DNA of 64,000 nt from Clostridiaceae bacterium (lineage in GTDB: Bacteria > Bacillota > Clostridia > DSM-8532), in assembly GCA_012522505.1 (NCBI GenBank), contig JAAYKJ010000215.1:31559-95558 (forward strand), written 5' to 3'. Under the pieces are notes generated by a model, which did not search any database, was not told where the DNA came from, and saw only the letters and a program-made list of their open reading frames with translations. The translations under genes were made by a program, and so were the position numbers. Positions 17,825 through 27,295 of the stretch are shown here, in pieces (the stretch's first letter is position 1; each line of letters starts with the position of its first letter).

Positions 17825-20434
17825 CTAACCGCGAAATAGCAGGCCACGGAGCAGAATCCTACGGAAAAAGTACATCGTACGTCCCGTTTTGATCCTTGCT
17901 TCCCCTGCAAAATCGAAAATCTTCTTCTTCTGCTTATTTTTGTCAGGAGCATGCGCTCCAAAGCGGACGCTGTAAAAAACATCAACCATCTCGGCCATAG
18001 TCATATGAGTAAACTGAAACCGTTCATCAACCCGCTTGGCATAATCCTTTGGCGTCTCACCAAGGCGTACTTCACACCCGGCCTGACACAGAAGGGTGAC
18101 AAGGTGCCTGTAAAGCCAGATAACACTTTTTTGTGGTGACATCATGTTCAGGATCAGACGCCGAATCAGCACAAACAACAGGTTGAGAAGCATGACAAAC
18201 AGAATAGCCACAACAAAACAGATGAAAATCGTTACTGTGGTAACTTCCCTGCCCTCATCGTTCTGCAAATCAATATTGATGTTCGGATTATAGGATAATT
18301 GCGATGACGGTTCCTCGAATTCCATTGGTATCCTCTCATAGTTTCCTTCACCGGAGCTCTCTGTTAGGCTGACCAAATAATTCATAGCACCGGCAAAGGT
18401 GCTGGTGGGCTCGAAAGTTACCCATCCTACGCCTTCCAGATAAACCTCTGTCCATGCATGGGCATTTTGATTGGTAACATGGTAATAACCGTTTTCATCA
18501 GGTTTCTCGGGCATGGCAAATCCTTCAACATACCTGGCTGGTATCCCCAGTGCTCTGGTCAGGATACATAGTGCACTGGCATAATAAGAACAATACCCTT
18601 CTTTCCCTTCGAAAAGGAAATAATCTACAAAATCTTGATCTTCCGGAGGGGTTTGTGGCGTAAGTGTATATGTATAGTTATTCTGTAGATATTCCTCCAA
18701 TGCCTTCACTTTGGAATATGTCGTTGAATGGTCTTGAGTCAGCATCATTGCAAAGTCCAGTACCCGTTGCGGGGTTTCTTCAGGGATCTGCGTATACAGC
18801 TGATATACTTCATTCCGGTGTCGTTCCAGGTCCCGATAAACCTGCAACAAATTCTTAAGATCTATTTGCATGGTCCCCACATTGGTAATATCACTTTGTT
18901 CCAACTGTTCGAAGAACTTTTGGTTGTTTTCGTTAAATCGTCGGTATATCCCTGGTTTGCTCATGTTAAAATAATTTTCCATAACCTTCATGCCATAAGC
19001 AGGCTGAATATAATCATATTTATATTGGCTATCCCCAGCCAACCTTCTGTCAGCTTGAAAAATGCCATCAAAACTCTCTTTAATAATATATTTTTCGTCT
19101 CTTAACCCGAGTATCGGCTGGTATAATTTTAATGGAGTAAACAATGATTTCGTTCGTACATTAAGATGTCTTATTGTGAGTTCTTTCTGAGGATGTATGG
19201 TTGACAGAAGGCCGGGCATATGATCCTCCCGCACAAAATCCAGATATTGATCGGGGGTAATGGTTTCAAGCTTTCTTAATGAAGTCGTTTCATCACTGCC
19301 TACAGAAAAAGCAGCATTACCCTCTTCCTCTGCAAAACCGTCTCTGCTGTGTTCTGGTAAAGTGGGGCCATTCTTCAGTATTTGCTCGATCGTTTCCACA
19401 CCCCAGATTTCCATATCGATTGCCGTGGCTTTCCAACCATAGCGAAGCTCACGATGGTCCAACGTTCTGTCGCTCAGATAGTCCTGCCCTGATTTATCAC
19501 TTGCTTCCCAGCCAAGCCCGGTATACTGATCATAAACCGCTCCCCTCAAATAAACCCTTGCCGGCGCCTTAACAACCATGACAGGGGTATAATCTGGCCT
19601 TACAGGCCCTCCTAGCTTGGAGGGATCCCCAAACCCGGTATTGGCCAGAGAAAAATGGTCATATCGGTCAATGTCGAATTTCATGGAAATATCCCAGTAC
19701 CAATCATTGATTTTTTCATCAAGCCAGGGCCATTGGATGGGTAATTCACTGAACGAAAAGGTGGCTGTGATCAACAAAACCACGAGGGCAACCGGTATAA
19801 AATAGACCAGTGCGCTTGTATCGGAAGGGATCCCTTTTCGAACAGAGGCCTTTTCTCTGTGAAGGATGTATTTGTGATAGATGAAGCATACGATTGCCAC
19901 GGTGATGAAAACATAAAAGGACATCTTATCCACATGACGAAACATTCCCCAAAGGCACATAAAAAGAACAAATCCAGGAGTAATCAGCCAATAAAACCGA
20001 AATCGTGGCACAAGAGAATAATAAACTGGGATGGCCACCACAAGCGAAAAAAGCCCAACAGACAGCATTAGGGAACCCGTAGAAATCGTTTCGTTGTAAT
20101 ACCCTGTTCCTACCTGATACATAACCTGACCCAATGAAATCACAGAACCAAAGGTTTGTTGAAGATTGGCAGTTCCATCCCGCAATAGAAGGTATGCTGC
20201 AAAGCCAATGCCCAGACCAACAGTGCAATAGAAAACAATACGCCCGGGGCGCGTATTAACAAGAAAGTAAAACAGAATGGCTGCCAGGGCAAAAAGAAAC
20301 AACTGCCATCCGTTTACAGGAATATGCATCGGCACCGTTGCCGCTTTCAGAATGGCATAGAGATAGAACACACCTGTTAACCCCAGAAAAAATTGATTTC
20401 TGTAGTCCTTTTTCATCAGATTTCTCTCCTTCAT
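17825..20434 (-). CDS. Transglutaminase-like domain membrane protein (TgpA/DUF3488)
   Basis: Multiple TMs then GYCSYYASALCILTRALGIPARYVEGF...NAHAWTEVYLEGVGWVTFEPT. Confidence 0.92.
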   Translation of the reverse strand: MKERNLMKKDYRNQFFLGLTGVFYLYAILKAATVPMHIPVNGWQLFLFALAAILFYFLVNTRPGRIVFYCTVGLGIGFAAYLLLRDGTANLQQTFGSVISLGQVMYQVGTGYYNETISTGSLMLSVGLFSLVVAIPVYYSLVPRFRFYWLITPGFVLFMCLWGMFRHVDKMSFYVFITVAIVCFIYHKYILHREKASVRKGIPSDTSALVYFIPVALVVLLITATFSFSELPIQWPWLDEKINDWYWDISMKFDIDRYDHFSLANTGFGDPSKLGGPVRPDYTPVMVVKAPARVYLRGAVYDQYTGLGWEASDKSGQDYLSDRTLDHRELRYGWKATAIDMEIWGVETIEQILKNGPTLPEHSRDGFAEEEGNAAFSVGSDETTSLRKLETITPDQYLDFVREDHMPGLLSTIHPQKELTIRHLNVRTKSLFTPLKLYQPILGLRDEKYIIKESFDGIFQADRRLAGDSQYKYDYIQPAYGMKVMENYFNMSKPGIYRRFNENNQKFFEQLEQSDITNVGTMQIDLKNLLQVYRDLERHRNEVYQLYTQIPEETPQRVLDFAMMLTQDHSTTYSKVKALEEYLQNNYTYTLTPQTPPEDQDFVDYFLFEGKEGYCSYYASALCILTRALGIPARYVEGFAMPEKPDENGYYHVTNQNAHAWTEVYLEGVGWVTFEPTSTFAGAMNYLVSLTESSGEGNYERIPMEFEEPSSQLSYNPNINIDLQNDEGREVTTVTIFICFVVAILFVMLLNLLFVLIRRLILNMMSPQKSVIWLYRHLVTLLCQAGCEVRLGETPKDYAKRVDERFQFTHMTMAEMVDVFYSVRFGAHAPDKNKQKKKIFDFAGEARIKTGRTMYFFRRILLRGLLFRG

Positions 20435-21636
20435 CCTGCTGTCTGCTTATTAACATCGCCAACCTTCAGGTTTTTAAACAAATGTATTACCCTGATCCCC
20501 AGTTCGGGCATTTCTTCTTCGAGCGCTTTTTCAACCTCGTGCTTCATATCCCCATCGAAAACTTCACAATAAAACAGTGAAACATCATGTCCGTTGGCAT
20601 GCATTTTTTGAAGGCCGTCCAGGTGATTTTCGTCAACGACAGGCGTAAAAACCATCACGCTTTGCTTTTCTGGTATGCTGTCAATAAAGGTTCTCATCAT
20701 CTCCTCAAAGGAAACCTTCTGATCAAATGGCATAAAGGACAGCAATTCGTATAGCTGTTCAAACCCATTCATATTGGAAAATTCAAGCGTAACCTGATCA
20801 CTTCTGAAAAAGCAAAGCTTTAGAGCAATTCCCGTACTTAAGAATACCCTTGCCAGTGACACAAGAACCTCTATCGTTCTGTCTTCTATTTTCAAAACCT
20901 CTTCTGCCTCCCCGACAATTTCTTCGAGGTTCAGCATCACCCAAAATTCCTTTTCGGAGGAAGCATTGGTTTCCTTTATCATCCATTTGTGAAATTTCGA
21001 CGAAAGCTTCCAATGGATTTTTTTCAGGCTATCACCGAATATATACTCCCGGATGTCGCGGATTTCGGTATGACCGATATTTTTTCTCTGGGATAAATAC
21101 TCATTATCGGATAGCCTGATATAGGGAATTTCCAGTTCCTCCAGCGGTAAAATGCGAGGGTAAACTCTGATCAGTTTTGTTTCCTCGGGTAAATACCGTA
21201 AGCAGAACAGATTAAGAAAGTCCCGTACTTCAATTTTGGATATGCCGATTTTATATTTCCCTCTGTACAGGATTGGAACATTGAAATGAAATGCCTGCTG
21301 GGAAAATGGCTTTAGTGTAAGTTGCTCATTTCTCATGTCTTTGATCAGCATCTGACCTTCCATATGCATATAAACAGTAAAATAAAGAATATGCAGCGGT
21401 GTTCCGTTATGGATGGTCATGGTATAATCCAGAACCTCACCCTTCTGGTATTCACGCTTGTTGATTTTCTCACCGTATCGGAAAGCATTGTAGACGATGA
21501 CCAAGTATATGAAAGAAATGATTGGAAGCATCAGGACAATGTAAAAAAGCGTATACGGAAAGAAGCCGCCATCAAAATATATATAGACCAAAGACAAAAA
21601 CAACAGGATGCCATATCCGATTCTATTTCTTTTCAT
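20431..21636 (-). CDS. DUF58 domain-containing protein
   Basis: IRDIREYIFGDSLKKIHWKLSSKFHKWMIKE motif; overlaps the TgpA-like gene by 4 nt, MoxR upstream. Confidence 0.88.
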   Translation of the reverse strand: MKRNRIGYGILLFLSLVYIYFDGGFFPYTLFYIVLMLPIISFIYLVIVYNAFRYGEKINKREYQKGEVLDYTMTIHNGTPLHILYFTVYMHMEGQMLIKDMRNEQLTLKPFSQQAFHFNVPILYRGKYKIGISKIEVRDFLNLFCLRYLPEETKLIRVYPRILPLEELEIPYIRLSDNEYLSQRKNIGHTEIRDIREYIFGDSLKKIHWKLSSKFHKWMIKETNASSEKEFWVMLNLEEIVGEAEEVLKIEDRTIEVLVSLARVFLSTGIALKLCFFRSDQVTLEFSNMNGFEQLYELLSFMPFDQKVSFEEMMRTFIDSIPEKQSVMVFTPVVDENHLDGLQKMHANGHDVSLFYCEVFDGDMKHEVEKALEEEMPELGIRVIHLFKNLKVGDVNKQTAG

Positions 21637-21663
21637 GGCTTCCTCCTTATCTTCTGTTCTCCA

Positions 21664-22596
21664 TCAGGAAGGTACCCTTATTTTTGAGAGGAGATCTGAA
21701 AGAATGCTTTCAGTAGTAACCTTGCGGATACGTGCTTCCTGCCGCAGGATCATCCGGTGGGACAACACCGGGATTACAAGGTTTTTCACATCATCTGGCG
21801 TAACATAATCCCTTCCCATATACATTGCCAATGCCTGTGAAGCCCGCATCAAATAAATGGAAGCCCTTGGGCTGCAGCCCAAAATAACTTGCTCCTGACG
21901 ACGCGTGCTTTGAACGATATCAACAATATATTCGCCGATAGCACGCTCTACGCGGACAGCCCTAACCTGCCTGCGCAGTTGTATAACCTGTTCGCCACTT
22001 GCCACTGCTTGCAGCTCATGCAGCGGGTTGTGCTCTTGAAAACGGAATAGAATATTCACTTCATCTTCCATGTCGGGGTATCCCATGGTCACCTTCATTA
22101 AGAAACGATCCAACTGGGCTTCGGGCAACGGATAGGTACCCATATATTCAACTGGGTTTTGTGTAGCAATAACCATGAACGGATCAGGTACCGAATAGGT
22201 GGCTCCATCCACTGTAACCTGCCTTTCTTCCATAACCTCCAGCATGCTGGCCTGGGTTTTGGGTGATGTGCGGTTGATCTCATCGGCCAGAATAATATGA
22301 CTCATAATGCTGCCCTGTTTGTATTCAAATTCACTGGTTTTGGGGTTGAACATTGAAAACCCGGTTATGTCTGAGGGCAGAATATCCGGAGTGAACTGAA
22401 TCCGGTTAAAGGTTACCCCAATAGATTTCGCAAGGGCATAAGCCATCGTTGTCTTCCCTATGCCTGGCACATCTTCTATCAAGACATGCCCGCCAGCGGC
22501 CAAACATACGACCATCAGCTTTGCAGCCCCACTTTGGCCGACCATGACCTTCCCCATATTTTCTACAATCGTTTGCATTACAGACTTATTCTCCAT
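21664..22596 (-). CDS. MoxR family AAA ATPase
   Basis: GHVLIEDVPGIGKTTMAYALAKSIG, LADEINRTSPKTQASMLEVMEERQVTVDG, ATQNPVEYMGTYPLPEAQLDRF. Confidence 0.95.
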   Translation of the reverse strand: MENKSVMQTIVENMGKVMVGQSGAAKLMVVCLAAGGHVLIEDVPGIGKTTMAYALAKSIGVTFNRIQFTPDILPSDITGFSMFNPKTSEFEYKQGSIMSHIILADEINRTSPKTQASMLEVMEERQVTVDGATYSVPDPFMVIATQNPVEYMGTYPLPEAQLDRFLMKVTMGYPDMEDEVNILFRFQEHNPLHELQAVASGEQVIQLRRQVRAVRVERAIGEYIVDIVQSTRRQEQVILGCSPRASIYLMRASQALAMYMGRDYVTPDDVKNLVIPVLSHRMILRQEARIRKVTTESILSDLLSKIRVPS

Positions 22597-22908
22597 ATTT
22601 TAACCCCCGTTCATTAATTTCCAGTGTATGCCCGATGCTTGTACTATTCCGGATAATTCCAGTTTTATGCTTTCATTTATTTGTGCGATTGAAAGTATGC
22701 GGAACAAAGAAGACCCATTTGGTTTAATTAAGAATACAAACTCTGAAGTAGACCATCCCAAAAAAGGTTACTGAATTATTGTATCATAGGATAATATTGT
22801 CAGACATCGGCAAAAATTAACGAAAAATACAGCTTAATTTTGTTATCATCCCTATTGCAGAGCAAACCTGCGATGACAAATCTTAGCAAATGCAGGGCTG
22901 AATAAGAC

Positions 22909-24303
22909 TTAACTTATGCCGTTGACGATCTGTTTGAAATGATTGCCCCGTTCCTGAAAATTTGGGTACATATCAAAACTGGCACTGGCGGGCGACAGCA
23001 AAACAATATCACCTGCATGGGCAAGATTATATGCTCTCTCAACAGCCTCTTGCATGCTCGTTGCCCTTACGATGGGTATGGGTTTAAAGCAACTTTTTTC
23101 AACAAAAATACGGTAGGCTTGTTCTATTTTATCTGCGGTAGCTCCAAGCAGCACCAATGCTTTTACACGTTCGTGAATAACAGGGGCCAGTTCATCATAA
23201 CAAAGGTTTTTATCATACCCGCCTGCGATCAGAACAACATTTCCAGCAAAAGCCTTGATAGAGGCAATAGTTCGGGTAGGGCTTGAACCAATGGAATCGT
23301 TGTAAAAGGAAATTCCTTTGAAGTTCCGGACAAACTCACTGCGGTGTTCTACGCCAGCAAAGGTTCTCGCAACAAAACGGACGGTATCGGTGCTGACATC
23401 GGGAGTCACTGCCAGCATGGCAGCCATCAGGTTTTCCACATTGTGCATGCCGGGAAGCCTGATTTCATGAATAGGAATGATCTCCTCTTCAATCTCCTGT
23501 TTTCTCAGAACAATCCGATTACTTCTGATGAAGGCCCCGCAAGTGCATTCTTCCCTGCTACTGAACAGTAGAAGAGAAGCCTTCACCAGCGGAATAAAGC
23601 TTTTTGTTCTGGGATTATCATAATTCAATACAATCCTGTTTGATTCGTTTTGATATTTGAAAATATTCGTCTTCGCGCTGATATACTCTTCCATAGATTT
23701 ATGTATATCAAGATGGTTCGGAGAAATGTTTGTAATAACAGCAACATCGGGGCTATGCTTCATGGTATGCAATTGAAAGCTGGACAATTCAAGCACTACC
23801 CTGTCATCAGCATTCATCTCGTGAACCCTGTCTAGAAGCGGGGTTCCGATATTCCCTCCCAGATAACAATGATAGCCTTCTTGCTTCAGCATCTCATAGA
23901 TGAGCGTTGTGGTCGTAGTTTTTCCGTCACTTCCTGTTACCGCATAGATAAAAGCAGGACACAGCTTCATAAAAGTTTCCATTTCTGAAGTGAGTTCCGC
24001 ACCATTGCTGGTTTCCCGTTGAATCTGCGGAAGGTCAAACCGCATACCCGGCGTCCTGAAAATAATATCAAAGCCGGACAATCGATCCAGATAATCCGCC
24101 CCAAGAGAAAATTCAATACCCAGCTCTTTGAATTCATCCACCAGCCCCGAAAAAGCCTGTTCCTCTTTTTTGTCGAAAACCGTTACCTCAGCCCCCCACT
24201 GAGCCAGTGTTCTGGCCAATGGTCGATTGCTGATACCAAACCCCAAAACAGCTGTGCGTTTTCCGCGAATCTCTTCACGATAGGTTTCCAGTGCCCTGTT
24301 CAT
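22909..24303 (-). CDS. murD: UDP-N-acetylmuramoyl-L-alanine--D-glutamate ligase
   Basis: YAVTGSDGKTTTTTLIYEML, NISPNHLDIHKSMEEY, GVEHRSEFV, GGYDKN, LSPASASFDMYPNFQERGNHF. Confidence 0.95.
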   Translation of the reverse strand: MNRALETYREEIRGKRTAVLGFGISNRPLARTLAQWGAEVTVFDKKEEQAFSGLVDEFKELGIEFSLGADYLDRLSGFDIIFRTPGMRFDLPQIQRETSNGAELTSEMETFMKLCPAFIYAVTGSDGKTTTTTLIYEMLKQEGYHCYLGGNIGTPLLDRVHEMNADDRVVLELSSFQLHTMKHSPDVAVITNISPNHLDIHKSMEEYISAKTNIFKYQNESNRIVLNYDNPRTKSFIPLVKASLLLFSSREECTCGAFIRSNRIVLRKQEIEEEIIPIHEIRLPGMHNVENLMAAMLAVTPDVSTDTVRFVARTFAGVEHRSEFVRNFKGISFYNDSIGSSPTRTIASIKAFAGNVVLIAGGYDKNLCYDELAPVIHERVKALVLLGATADKIEQAYRIFVEKSCFKPIPIVRATSMQEAVERAYNLAHAGDIVLLSPASASFDMYPNFQERGNHFKQIVNGIS

Positions 24304-24420
24304 TGCCTTCCGCCTTCCAACATCCTTTTATTGTATTCCATGCTCTGGTGTACTTTAGACACCGTTATCATTATACAATAAAAGGCAGTGAGAAAGTAGT
24401 TTTTTCGTTTATTCCCTGAC

Positions 24421-25611
24421 CTATGAGAAAAGATTTTTTAAGAACTTACCAATTCTTATGAACAATAGCTCTAAAAAGCCGGCTTTCTCCACATCCAGTG
24501 CAGTGGAAACAGGAACTTTTGCCTGTACTTGCCCCTCATGGCTGATCACGTATTCTCCCACAACCGTTCCGGGTTCCACCGGGGCCGTCAATACATCTGT
24601 AGTTAATTTCAACTCATAGGTTAACTGGTCTTTAGAATTCACCGGAATGAAAACCTCTGCACTTTCATCAAGTTTTACCGGAACGGATTTTTCCTTACCT
24701 TCTTCAACCGGTATCGAACCTACCGCGATTCCAGCTGAAACCGCCTGGGTGAATTCAAAGTTTTTAAAGCCATAGTTTAACAGTTCCTGTGCTGTCTGAA
24801 GCCTTTGCTCCTCTGATTCGGTATTCAAAACTACGGCAATCATACGAATTCCCTTTTGCTCTGCCGTGCCAACCAGACAATACCCTGCTTCGGTGGTCCA
24901 TCCGGTTTTCAGGCCATCAGCCCCGGGGAACCTGCCCAGCAATGGGTTCCGGTTATATTGATGAATATTGTTATAAGTATATTCGGTCATGGATTCAATT
25001 TCCAAAATTTCCGGGTAATCTTCAATAATACGCCTCGAAAGTACCGCAATATCCCGGGCACTCATGTAATGATCCTTTTCTGGAAGCCCGGTGGAGTTTT
25101 GAAACCGGGTATGGGTCAATCCAAGCTCAGCTGCCTTTTCGTTCATGACCCGAACAAAACTTGCTTCACTGCCATAAAGGTATTCTGCCAAGGCAATGCA
25201 ACCATCGTTTCCCGAAACAACAGAGATTCCGGTTACGATTTCCCTGTAAGGAACCTTGGTGTCCACTTCCAGAAACATTCTGGATCCTTCTGTGCGCCAA
25301 GCCTTTTCCGAGATCGGAACAAGGTCTTGCCACTGTGCCTGTCCTTTCTCTATGGCTTCAAAGGCCAAAAGCAGCGTCATGAGCTTAGTAATGCTGGCAG
25401 GAGTTTTGGACACATCCGCCTCTTTTTCATATAGAATTTTCCCGGTTGAAGCTTCCATCAGTAATGCCGATCCCGCAGCGGACTCAAACTGAGCCAGAGA
25501 TGGGAATTGAAAAGCAACAAACACAAATAACACCGATAAAAAAACAGATAAGCATTTTACTGTCATTCTCATATAGATAATGGCACCCCAAATCTTATCG
25601 TATGCCTGCAT
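24421..25611 (-). CDS. dacF: D-alanyl-D-alanine carboxypeptidase (DacF-like)
   Basis: KTPASITKLMTLLL (SxxK), SGNDGC (SxN), DGLKTGWT (KTG); start probably at internal MRMTVKC. Confidence 0.9.
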   Translation of the reverse strand: MQAYDKIWGAIIYMRMTVKCLSVFLSVLFVFVAFQFPSLAQFESAAGSALLMEASTGKILYEKEADVSKTPASITKLMTLLLAFEAIEKGQAQWQDLVPISEKAWRTEGSRMFLEVDTKVPYREIVTGISVVSGNDGCIALAEYLYGSEASFVRVMNEKAAELGLTHTRFQNSTGLPEKDHYMSARDIAVLSRRIIEDYPEILEIESMTEYTYNNIHQYNRNPLLGRFPGADGLKTGWTTEAGYCLVGTAEQKGIRMIAVVLNTESEEQRLQTAQELLNYGFKNFEFTQAVSAGIAVGSIPVEEGKEKSVPVKLDESAEVFIPVNSKDQLTYELKLTTDVLTAPVEPGTVVGEYVISHEGQVQAKVPVSTALDVEKAGFLELLFIRIGKFLKNLFS

Positions 25612-25688
25612 TTCCGGGCAAACGTCAACATAATCTTTATAGATATTATGTTAACATTAGCCCGTCCCATTCTCAAATGTAAATTTTT

Positions 25689-26483
25689 CTATTTCGGTTG
25701 ATTTGCAGATGATCCCAGGTATTCCCCGATCAGGTCTTTAACGACTTCACCTGCAAGGATTAACCCGGCAACCGATGGTACAAAGGAAATGCTTCCGGGA
25801 ATCTGTCTTCGTGACGTACATGTCCTTTCCACCCCCGGCGGGCAGACACAGGATTCGCTGCAACTGCTGCTTTCAGTTTCAATTGGCTTTAGTGGTTCTT
25901 CCTTGGAATAAACCACCTTCAGTGAATCAATTCCACGTTTTTTCAGTTCCTTGCGCATAACCCTTGCAAGCGGGTCGACTGAGGTTTTATAGATATCCGA
26001 CACTTCAAACCGGGTGGGATCCAGTTTGTTTCCTGCTCCCATGGCACTGATGACAGGAATTCCAAGCTTTTTGGCATTCACAATCAGATCCAGTTTGGCT
26101 GTAACCGTATCAATTGCATCCACAATATAATCTTCATCTCCACGGATGATTTCCATTGCACATTCCGGCATGTAGAATCGCTTAATTGCACTGACCTCCG
26201 CTTTTGGGTTAATCTCTAGAATCCGCTCCCGCATCACTTCCACCTTTGGCCTGCCAATGGTCTTTCTGGTGGCATGAAGCTGGCGGTTGACATTTGTAAG
26301 GCACACCAGATCATCGTCAACGAGGATGAATTTGCCTACACCTGCGCGAACCAGCCCCTCCACTGCGAATGACCCCACACCGCCGATGCCATAAATGGCA
26401 ACCCTGCTGTTTTTCAGTTTCTCCAAAGCGTTCTTACCAATCAGAAGCTCTCCCCGGGAAAACTCATGAAGCATATTTTTCAC
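25689..26483 (-). CDS. tcdA: tRNA threonylcarbamoyladenosine dehydratase
   Basis: VAIYGIGGVGSFAVEGLVRAGVGKFILVDDDLVCLTNVNRQLHA (ThiF/E1 fold). Confidence 0.9.
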   Translation of the reverse strand: MKNMLHEFSRGELLIGKNALEKLKNSRVAIYGIGGVGSFAVEGLVRAGVGKFILVDDDLVCLTNVNRQLHATRKTIGRPKVEVMRERILEINPKAEVSAIKRFYMPECAMEIIRGDEDYIVDAIDTVTAKLDLIVNAKKLGIPVISAMGAGNKLDPTRFEVSDIYKTSVDPLARVMRKELKKRGIDSLKVVYSKEEPLKPIETESSSCSESCVCPPGVERTCTSRRQIPGSISFVPSVAGLILAGEVVKDLIGEYLGSSANQPK

Positions 26484-26781
26484 CCTTTGCTTTTGCTATC
26501 ATCATCTCTATATTCCAAATTAGAGTCGGTCTTAACCTTACACCTGGCTTGATAAACTTGAATTTAGTTTACACAACACCTAAGAAAAAAACAAGGCGCA
26601 GATGGCGGCATTGTGTATCCTCTTCATATTTCAAAACCCTGCTCTGTCTGCCTGCAGCAATTGATTCCTGCCCATACATATGGAATAAAAAATGAAGCAA
26701 AGTGTGGTTAAACAGCCTTGTTTTTGCTATTGACAAACCACTTCATCCCCATTATAATTACATTGTTGCTTATGATGCTGC

Positions 26782-26869
26782 GCGGAAGTGGTGGAATTGG
26801 CAGACTCGCTAGATTCAGGTTCTAGTGTGCATCACGCACGTGCGGGTTCAAGTCCCGCCTTCCGCACCA
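26782..26869 (+). tRNA. tRNA-Leu (CAG), encoded CCA
   Basis: gcggaag/cttccgc acceptor, anticodon arm ctaga-ttCAGgt-tctag, variable arm, gcgggttcaagtcccgc T-arm, 3' acca. Confidence 0.95.
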
Positions 26870-26906
26870 AAAGACCGTCGATTATTTCGATGGTCTTTTT
26901 AATATA
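26870..26906 (+). terminator. Putative terminator after tRNA-Leu
   Basis: aaaagaccgtcgattatttcgatggtctttttaat hairpin plus T run. Confidence 0.75.
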
Positions 26907-26983
26907 TATCTTCACAAGTGGAAGATATCGTGGAGCTGTCGTCGTGTCAAAAGATGCTCTGCGGGAAAACAATCAAGAACTAA

Positions 26984-27019
26984 AACAATCCCCGGTTCAG
27001 CTGAACCGGGGATTGTTTT
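26984..27019. terminator. Putative terminator of the HMA/P-ATPase operon
   Basis: aacaatccccggttcagctgaaccggggattgttttt long stem followed by T run. Confidence 0.7.
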
Positions 27020-27027
27020 TGGCACTG

Positions 27028-27267
27028 TTATTTCGACTTTACCTGCGACCTTTTAACTTCGTACCCAAGGTCCGTGATGGCCTTTTCCACATCCTCCACG
27101 GATAGCTTTTCATCATCAAAGTTAAACTTTGCCTTGCTGGAGTTGAACAACACCTTAATGCTTTCTTTTTCCACACCAGCCAATGACTTGATTGCGTTTT
27201 CAATCTTTTGCACGCAGGATGGACAAGTTAAGGTCTCGAGTTGAATCGTTGCTGTTTTCATTTTCAA
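27028..27267 (-). CDS. Heavy-metal-associated domain protein (CopZ-like chaperone)
   Basis: IQLETLTCPSCVQKIENAIKSLAGVEKESI (CxxC HMA fold). Confidence 0.85.
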   Translation of the reverse strand: MKMKTATIQLETLTCPSCVQKIENAIKSLAGVEKESIKVLFNSSKAKFNFDDEKLSVEDVEKAITDLGYEVKRSQVKSK

Positions 27268-27295
27268 TCTCCTTTCTCACAATGGTTTGTAATCC

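Noticed and set aside
26788-27105. Track ORF of 105 aa on plus
   Set aside because: It runs through tRNA-Leu and the following terminators; spurious
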